11,469 nt of DNA from JASHVB01 sp049522565 (lineage in GTDB: Bacteria > Pseudomonadota > Alphaproteobacteria > Acetobacterales > Acetobacteraceae), in NCBI GenBank assembly GCA_049522565.1, contig JBEKNT010000213.1:1-11469 (forward strand). Direction: 5' to 3'. The notes under the pieces were generated by a model, which had not been told where the DNA came from, searched no databases, and saw nothing but the letters and a program-made list of their open reading frames with translations. This document shows, piece by piece, positions 1 to 4,505 of this stretch (positions are counted from its first letter, which is position 1; every line of letters begins with the position of its first letter). The position numbers were made by a program, and so were the translations under genes.

Positions 1-249
1 GTTGGCGCGGAACATCGGGAAGACGAAGTCGCGCACGAAGGTCTCGCGCAGGTCGTCGACGAAGATTTCTTTCACGCCGGCGTTCTCGGCTTTTTGGCGG
101 GCCGGGCCGAGTTCCTCGCCCTGGCCGAGATCGGCGGTGAAGGTGACGACCTCGCAGCGATAGGTCACCTGGAGCCAGCGCAGGATCACGCTGGTATCGA
201 GGCCGCCGGAATAGGCGAGCACGACCTTCTTCACGTCCTTCACCGGCAT
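1..249 (-). CDS. argG: Argininosuccinate synthase, N-terminal part (cut by the window edge)
   Basis: Argininosuccinate synthase joins citrulline and aspartate, using ATP, in the penultimate step of arginine synthesis in the cytoplasm. The minus strand encodes 83 residues beginning MPVKDVKKVVLAYSGGLDTS. The P-loop-like nucleotide-binding motif AYSGGLDTS sits at about residues 12-20, followed by TADLGQG (about residues 39-45), and the visible part ends in FPMFRAN, where the family continues to the citrulline/aspartate-binding region. The start at 249 is preceded at the usual distance by AAAGG (plus-strand 258-262). Length and spacing match the ordinary bacterial ArgG N-terminus, so the gene looks intact but is incomplete here. 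A separate relic of a second argG copy lies about 1.2 kb to the right on the same strand (1437-1535), covering the segment that would come just after the part seen here. Confidence 0.96.
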   Translation of the reverse strand, partial: MPVKDVKKVVLAYSGGLDTSVILRWLQVTYRCEVVTFTADLGQGEELGPARQKAENAGVKEIFVDDLRETFVRDFVFPMFRAN

Positions 250-448
250 GGCGGCGACCTTTCGCGAGGCTGGATGGTGCGATGGGAGTAACGCTGGGGC
301 GGGGGGCGCGCAAGGCGGGCGGGCGGGGGATCGGGGGACGTGTGCACGGGTGCGGCGTTGCCGGGGCGCCTGGATGGGCCAGCCCCGCGTCGTGCCGGGA
401 CGGTCACGATCGGCCATCGCTTGTCCTATGTGACGTTTCCAGATTCCT
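250..448. other. Intergenic region between argG and the fitAB-like locus, with a G-rich tract
   Basis: No credible gene lies here. It must contain the argG promoter (reading left), but I cannot point to clear -35/-10 boxes. Its most visible feature is a G-rich tract at about 296-337 on the plus strand: successive runs of 4, 6, 3, 3, 5 and 5 Gs, the last four separated by 1-3 nt. This matches the usual G-quadruplex pattern and lies on the template strand of the argG leader. An open frame starting at ATG 282 runs through this tract and the operator into the antitoxin, but its N-terminal half has no protein-like character. Confidence 0.5.
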
Positions 449-474
449 TGTATGCAATGCCTGCATTGCATACA
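449..474. promoter_or_regulatory. Perfect 26-bp palindrome, probable operator of the fitAB-like locus
   Basis: Two 12-nt arms, TGTATGCAATGC (449-460) and GCATTGCATACA (463-474), are exact reverse complements separated by CT. The palindrome is AT-richer than its surroundings and ends 16 nt before the antitoxin's GGAG ribosome-binding site, the expected place for autoregulation by a ribbon-helix-helix antitoxin alone or with its toxin. That FitA/VapB antitoxins bind inverted repeats in their own promoters is established; that this palindrome is the binding site is inferred. It has no T-run and lies in front of a gene, so a terminator is less likely. Confidence 0.7.
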
Positions 475-497
475 CTGCTGGCATCCAGCGGAGTGAT

Positions 498-752
498 TTA
501 CCGGCGACAACGCTGACGATCCGCAATGTTGACGGGGCGGTGAAAGAGCAGTTGCGCGTGCGCGCTGCTCGTCATCGCCGGTCGATGGAAGCTGAACTTC
601 GTTCCATCCTGAGTGACGCGCTGGCCGGGGAGCGTGACCGCGAGCCGAATCTGGCTGAAGCGATCCGGAGACGCTTTGCGGCACTCGGTGACGTCGAATT
701 GGAACCCCACCCGCCCGTTACGATCGGCCCGCCACCGGTATTCGACCCGTGA
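498..752 (+). pseudogene. FitA/VapB-like ribbon-helix-helix antitoxin, start codon apparently lost
   Basis: The frame encodes about 84 residues: PATTLTIRNVDGAVKEQLRV, then RAARHRRSMEAELRSILSDA and a C-terminal toxin-binding tail ending in GPPPVFDP. The N-terminal ~45 residues are a ribbon-helix-helix (Arc/MetJ-type) DNA-binding domain as in FitA; full length for the family is about 78-85. No ATG, GTG or TTG lies where the family starts. GGAG at 490-493 is followed by TGATTTA directly joined to CCG, so an original ATG at about 500 would be restored by adding back two bases (TG). The remaining options are a CTG at 513, or the distant ATG at 282, which lies upstream of the operator and is implausible. 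The stop (750-752) overlaps the toxin's GTG (749-751), as usual in these operons. Domain identity is sure; whether it is still translated is doubtful. Confidence 0.75.
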
Positions 753-1171
753 TAGTTCTGGATACGAATGTCATATCGGAATTGATGCCTGCCGAGCCTC
801 ATCCAAAGGTGTTGGCTTGGGTCGCGGCGCAACCCCGTGCACTGCTCTACACAACCTGCATCAACCAGGCCGAGATTTTCTAGGCGATCGCGGCCTTGCC
901 GGAAGGGCGGCGGCGCACAATGCTGACCGATGCCGCGCAGGCGATGTTTGCCGAAGATTTTACCGGGCGTGTCCTGGCATTCGGTGCCGGGGCGACGGCC
1001 CGTTGTCCTGGCATGGTCGTGACGCGCCGCCGGGCCGGCAATCCCATCGAGGGATTTGATGCGCTGATCGCCGCGACAGCACCTGCCGCAGGGGCCAGCG
1101 TCGCCACGCGAGATTCCGGCGGGTTCTCAGGTTGCGGCCTCACGCTCATTGACCCCTGGACGGCACCATGA
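749..1171 (+). pseudogene. FitB/VapC-type PIN-domain toxin, interrupted by an in-frame stop
   Basis: From GTG 749 the frame reads MIVLDTNVISELMPAEPHPK and continues to TTCINQAEIF, then meets TAG at 881-883. It resumes in the same frame from AIAALPEGRRR to DPWTAP and ends at TGA 1169-1171. The full frame has 140 codons including the TAG, the usual length of FitB, a PIN-domain ribonuclease. The four acidic metal-binding positions are all present, Asp5, Glu42, Asp104 and Asp122, the same numbering as in FitB. Relatives usually have Tyr-Gly where this gene has TAG-GCG. The only ATG shortly downstream (920) would give a product lacking Asp5 and Glu42. The gene is therefore a single-lesion pseudogene unless TAG is read through. 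GTG overlaps the antitoxin stop, so the pair was once translationally coupled. Confidence 0.9.
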
Positions 1172-1436
1172 GCGAACCAAGGACCGCCGTCCGGCCGGGA
1201 ATGCAATGACCGAACGGCGTCCCGCGGCCATCAAGGATGGCGCTCTCACGCCGCGGTTCGACACCATCTGGCGCCCGCGCTGTTCGCCGACGCCGTCCAG
1301 CAGGCTGACCGAGGTACATCGAATGCTGCACCGTCAACATCCGCACCCCAAACTGGCCGGTTTGCTGGACACTCCGACTTGGACGTTATGCCGCCCTGAC
1401 GGAGCCGCCGAGTGCCGATCAGATCGAGATTATTGA

Positions 1437-1535
1437 ATCCGTGCCCTTGCCGGTCGCGCCGTGCGCCACCGCATCGGCGCCGGTGAGTTCGGCGATCTCG
1501 ATCTGACGTTGCGCGATCAGCGGGCGGGCGATCGA
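1437..1535 (-). pseudogene. argG: Internal fragment of a second argininosuccinate synthase gene
   Basis: Read on the minus strand, this segment gives 33 residues: SIARPLIAQRQIEIAELTGA followed by DAVAHGATGKGTD. This is the highly conserved ArgG block that lies shortly after FPMFRAN in intact enzymes, where the family has (T)SIARPLIAKxQ...GADAVAHGATGKGNDQ. Flanking residues on both sides do not match ArgG, and a stop follows six codons later (1419-1421). The piece has no start or ribosome-binding site. It is on the same strand as the intact argG, whose N-terminus lies about 1.2 kb to the left, so it is best read as a remnant of a duplicated or horizontally acquired argG. Reading-frame conservation over 33 codons makes chance similarity very unlikely. 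Confidence 0.85.
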
Positions 1536-1698
1536 TTTCGCGCCCTGTCCTGGCCACCGGACCGGTTGCCTGCACCTGTCGGATGACCCATCGGCATCGC
1601 GGGGCAGGTCGCATGCCGCAGATCCCGCCGAGGCCTTGCGAGGCCCCAGACGCGGCCAACGCGCCGATGGAAAGGCAACCAAACGGAAACCCGGCGGA

Positions 1699-1712
1699 TT
1701 GATCCAGGTCAA
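1699..1712. promoter_or_regulatory. FNR/FixK-type binding box (candidate)
   Basis: TTGATCCAGGTCAA is a near-perfect inverted repeat (TTGAT-N4-GTCAA) matching the FNR/FixK consensus TTGAT-N4-ATCAA at nine of ten fixed positions. Such boxes activate genes at low oxygen in alphaproteobacteria. No intact gene begins at a normal promoter distance on either strand; the autotransporter start is over 300 bp away. It may be a leftover from a lost gene or an unconnected match. Confidence 0.4.
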
Positions 1713-2012
1713 TGCGACGATCCGCCGGCCGCGCAATTGAGACATGCGGAGGCGTGTGAGGCATCGCCCGCAAGATCGGCCCGGGAGCCTGTCGTACATG
1801 CTGCCGACGCTCGTAACCGCCATTGCCAAGGCCTGCACGTCCGACCGTCATCCCAGACGCAACGCGGTGTCTAAGACCATACGGGCGTCTCGACAACATC
1901 CGGGCGCAGTCTGTCTAACAGCTCAACACCCACCTGGCGGCGGCGGTCGATCGGCATGCCGAGGCGAGCCAGGAACGGGAACATGCGGGACCAGATCCCG
2001 AGTGACGGCTCG

Positions 2013-2019
2013 AAGGAGG
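2013..2019 (+). promoter_or_regulatory. Strong ribosome-binding site that fixes the autotransporter start
   Basis: AAGGAGG, a full Shine-Dalgarno match, ends 8 nt before ATG 2028. It selects this ATG over the in-frame ATGs at 1956 and 1983, which would add residues in front of the signal peptide. Confidence 0.85.
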
Positions 2020-2027
2020 CTCCTGAC

Positions 2028-4223
2028 ATGAAGCGCTGGCATTTTCTCCTTGGCTTCGTTGCTGCACTTGAAGCTTGGGGTCCGACGAGTTTTGCTCAGA
2101 GGCAACAGATCACCGCCACCTCCGGCCCCGTCACTCCGGCCATCACTCCGTTGAGTCCCGCCGGTTCGGCGAATGGCGTCGATAGTTCAGGTGCGGCTAC
2201 CTTGGACGTTGGGCCCGCTCCCCTCCCAACCGATATCTTTACCACCAACACGTCTCTTACTTCCCTTCTCCCTGCCGTCAGCACCGCGGCCACCAGCACC
2301 GGCAATGTCGTATTCCTTGGCAGCTCGAATGTGTATGGGTCGATAGGTATGCTCGAGCCAGGTGGACCCTATCTTCTCGGCGTCACCGGCGGGGCCAATG
2401 GAACTACGGTGAATTTCCTGGGCCCGGTCTATGACACCACGACGTACGTCAGCGGAACCGGCACACTGAACTTCAATGCGGCCTTGAACCAGAGCCCCGG
2501 TGGCGTGATTTATAATGGCGACGGCACCATCGTGCTTGCTGCGGGCACCTACCTCTCTGGCGCGATCACGACCACGGTGCCAAATTCGGGTACCGTTCTC
2601 GGTACGGGCACGTTGGTGCTTGGCGGGGGGAGTGAACTGGATGGCGCCGTCGGTACCGGCGGCTTTTCGCTGAAGAACGTCACTGTCTCGGGAGGCAGCA
2701 ATAGCGCCGGGGTGAGCGCATTGATCAATGGGGCGGCGAACATCTATTCGTTCTCTCTGGCGACGAATACGTTGAATGTCACCGGCGCCCTTACGATCGC
2801 CGATAGCACGACGAACGGCGTGATCAATACGACCCTGGCCAGCCCGACGCTCTACGGCAACATCAGGCCAGTGGGAACCACGAATCTTGGAACGGCGCTC
2901 ACGGTGGACGTGACTGTCCCCACCACGGCCGTCATCCCGGTCGGAACCACCTTCTACATCGTCAAGACCAACGGTTCGCAAACCGGCACTCCTTCTACGA
3001 CTGTCAATGTGGTGGATCTCACCAACGCGAATTCCAAGTTCACCGGCCTCGACTTCGGACAGGGACTGATAGAAATAACCAGCCAGCAAGCGTTTCTGGG
3101 ATCGGTTCCAATCACGCCGCCGCCGGGATCGCCGCCGGGAACGCCTCCGGCAACGCCTGCGGGATTGCCGCCGGGAACGCCCAATCCGATCGTGCCTTCG
3201 GCTCCGGATCTAGGGGCGCCTCTGGTGACCTTCCAGGCGACCCGAGAGTTCGAGAATCTGTGGCTGTCTCATCTGGACGAGGTCATGTGCGGCCAGGTCA
3301 ACCAGCCTCGCCAGCCCGGCACGCAGCAGCCTTTGACCTGCCAGCAAAACCAGCCATCCGCCGGCGGGTGGGTGAAAGGCTTTGGATATTTCGGCAACCA
3401 AGGCGCCCAGGACGGCTTCACGGGGTATAATTCCACCATTTTCGGCATGATGATCGGGTACGACGCACCACTTCTTCACATGCCCTTCGATGGCGAGACG
3501 CGCGTGGGCTTTGGCATCGGCTATGCACGAACCACAATCGATGGAAAGACGGTCAGCGCCAACACCGATTCCAACGCCTATGAAGCAACCGCCTACATCG
3601 CTCATGAGCAGGGGCCGTGGTTCGTCGATGGCGATTTGTCATTTGGCTGGAACGATTATTCGGAGAATCGGAACGTTCTGGTGCCCGGTATAATCAACAG
3701 CACGGCGCAGGGCAGCTATAGCGGACAGGACTACACCGCTTACCTGACAACCGGCTACCACTTCTTTGCGCAGGGCTTCACGATCACACCGCTTGCCTCA
3801 CTCCAGTACACCCATATGAATCTGGACAGCTACACGGAAACCGGCGCGGCCCCGCTCAATCTGAGTGTGAACTCCCAGAATTACGACTTCCTCGAGTCCG
3901 CTTTGGGAGTGAAGGCGGCGCAGGCCTTCAGCACTGCTAATGGGACGTATGTTCCCGAGGTGCATTTCAAGTGGTATCATGAGCTCCTCAACCCCAGAAT
4001 GCAGGATAGCTGGGCAGCGCTCGAGCTGACGGGATCGGATTCGTTCACAACCCAAGGGCCGCGAACGTCTGCCGATACGCTCAATGTCGGCGCCGGCCTG
4101 ACATTCCTCTCCTGCTCATGCACTGCAAAGACCTGGTCGGTCGAAGGCGTCTACGACTTTTTCTGGAGGAGCGACTCTTACGTCGCGAACCAGGTGATGC
4201 TCAGGTTCACCATGCGGTTCTAG
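2028..4223 (+). CDS. Type V autotransporter with a short passenger domain
   Basis: The 731-residue product starts MKRWHFLLGFVAALEAWGPT, a Sec signal peptide with likely cleavage near SFAQ (about residues 22-24). Residues ~25-358 form a Gly/Thr/Ser/Asn-rich passenger with short beta-strand repeats typical of a beta-helix (for example GGFSLKNVTVSGG and NTLNVTGALTIAD). A proline-rich linker with PPG(S/T)PP repeats spans about 360-387. The C-terminal ~320 residues show alternating aromatic/polar strands (GGWVKGFGYFG, TRVGFGIGYA, FTITPLASLQYTHMNLDSY) and end in MLRFTMRF; a terminal Phe is the normal barrel-assembly signal. This matches the autotransporter beta-domain family, so the passenger would be surface-exposed or released. 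No protease triad is recognised; adhesin-like function is only a guess. Four cysteines (421, 438, 696, 698) all lie in the C-terminal portion, which is uncommon. Base composition is less GC-rich than in the neighbouring PEPC gene. Confidence 0.92.
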   Translation: MKRWHFLLGFVAALEAWGPTSFAQRQQITATSGPVTPAITPLSPAGSANGVDSSGAATLDVGPAPLPTDIFTTNTSLTSLLPAVSTAATSTGNVVFLGSSNVYGSIGMLEPGGPYLLGVTGGANGTTVNFLGPVYDTTTYVSGTGTLNFNAALNQSPGGVIYNGDGTIVLAAGTYLSGAITTTVPNSGTVLGTGTLVLGGGSELDGAVGTGGFSLKNVTVSGGSNSAGVSALINGAANIYSFSLATNTLNVTGALTIADSTTNGVINTTLASPTLYGNIRPVGTTNLGTALTVDVTVPTTAVIPVGTTFYIVKTNGSQTGTPSTTVNVVDLTNANSKFTGLDFGQGLIEITSQQAFLGSVPITPPPGSPPGTPPATPAGLPPGTPNPIVPSAPDLGAPLVTFQATREFENLWLSHLDEVMCGQVNQPRQPGTQQPLTCQQNQPSAGGWVKGFGYFGNQGAQDGFTGYNSTIFGMMIGYDAPLLHMPFDGETRVGFGIGYARTTIDGKTVSANTDSNAYEATAYIAHEQGPWFVDGDLSFGWNDYSENRNVLVPGIINSTAQGSYSGQDYTAYLTTGYHFFAQGFTITPLASLQYTHMNLDSYTETGAAPLNLSVNSQNYDFLESALGVKAAQAFSTANGTYVPEVHFKWYHELLNPRMQDSWAALELTGSDSFTTQGPRTSADTLNVGAGLTFLSCSCTAKTWSVEGVYDFFWRSDSYVANQVMLRFTMRF

Positions 4224-4505
4224 GGCATTGCCACGCTGACGCGAATCGTCGAGGCCTTCCGTCATTGTGGGTTGACCACCGGCCGGCCGCGGACGGTGGT
4301 CAACGCGCAATGACGGGTGAATGCCGGCGTTTCCGACACGTCCGCGGACATCGGACAATCCGGTAGCGGCCTGGACGCCGGCCTTCCCGGAGCCACGAGG
4401 CCATCGCCACCCCTTGCCGCGATGGGATGAGAGCGGCCCCAGCGGGCGTCGCCTCACCTGCGGGTTTTTCTTGCTGCGGCGCACAATGGACGGCAGGATC
4501 GGCGC
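4224..4505. other. Intergenic region between the autotransporter and the PEPC-like gene
   Basis: It holds the long hairpin at 4259-4316 and, just before the next gene, AGGA at 4495-4498, seven bases before ATG 4506. I see no coding frame with protein character between them. The promoter of the PEPC-like gene should lie here but cannot be placed. Confidence 0.55.
4259..4316. repeat. 58-bp hairpin after the autotransporter, repeat-like or terminator
   Basis: Outer arms CCGTCATTG (4259-4267) and CAATGACGG (4308-4316) and inner arms TTGACCACCG (4272-4281) and CGGTGGTCAA (4294-4303) are exact reverse complements. The 4-nt joints between them (TGGG and CGCG) pair at three of four positions, counting one G-T pair, so the stem has about 23 pairs with one mismatch and a 12-nt loop. 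It lies 35 bp after the autotransporter stop and could end transcription, but no T-run follows. Its ends, GTCATTGTG and CGCAATGAC, are identical to the ends of the palindromic element at 11367-11466, which suggests a dispersed repeat family. Confidence 0.75.

Larger units (their letters stand above)
1172..2012. other. Gene-free region with relics between the fitAB locus and the autotransporter
   Basis: About 840 bp without a convincing intact gene; the open frames on either strand have no recognisable domains or good ribosome-binding sites. Two items stand out and are listed separately: an ArgG fragment on the minus strand (1437-1535) and an FNR/FixK-like box (1699-1712). The last 100 bp before the autotransporter should contain its promoter, but I cannot assign boxes with confidence. 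The mix of short relics suggests old recombination debris. Confidence 0.6.

Noticed and set aside
282..497. Extension of the antitoxin to ATG 282
   Set aside because: It would read through the G-rich tract and the operator palindrome, and residues before LTIRNVD have no family match.
1145..1210. Inverted bits at the end of the broken toxin: TCATTG with CAATGA, and GGACGGC with GCCGTCC
   Set aside because: Arms are short and unevenly spaced, and the left ones are part of the conserved LIDPW coding sequence, so a hairpin or repeat-family member is not supported.
2187..3089. 300-codon minus-strand frame inside the autotransporter passenger
   Set aside because: Antisense shadow; the plus strand has a clear signal peptide, beta-helix-like repeats and barrel in one frame.
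3131..3181. Short repeats CCGCCGGGAACGCC as a possible variable-number tandem repeat
   Set aside because: They only encode the Pro-Gly-Thr-Pro linker of the autotransporter; copies are few and spaced by different codons.
4441..4470. T-run at 4464-4468 as an intrinsic terminator
   Set aside because: No stable hairpin precedes it directly, and it lies nearly 150 bp after the much stronger hairpin at 4259-4316.
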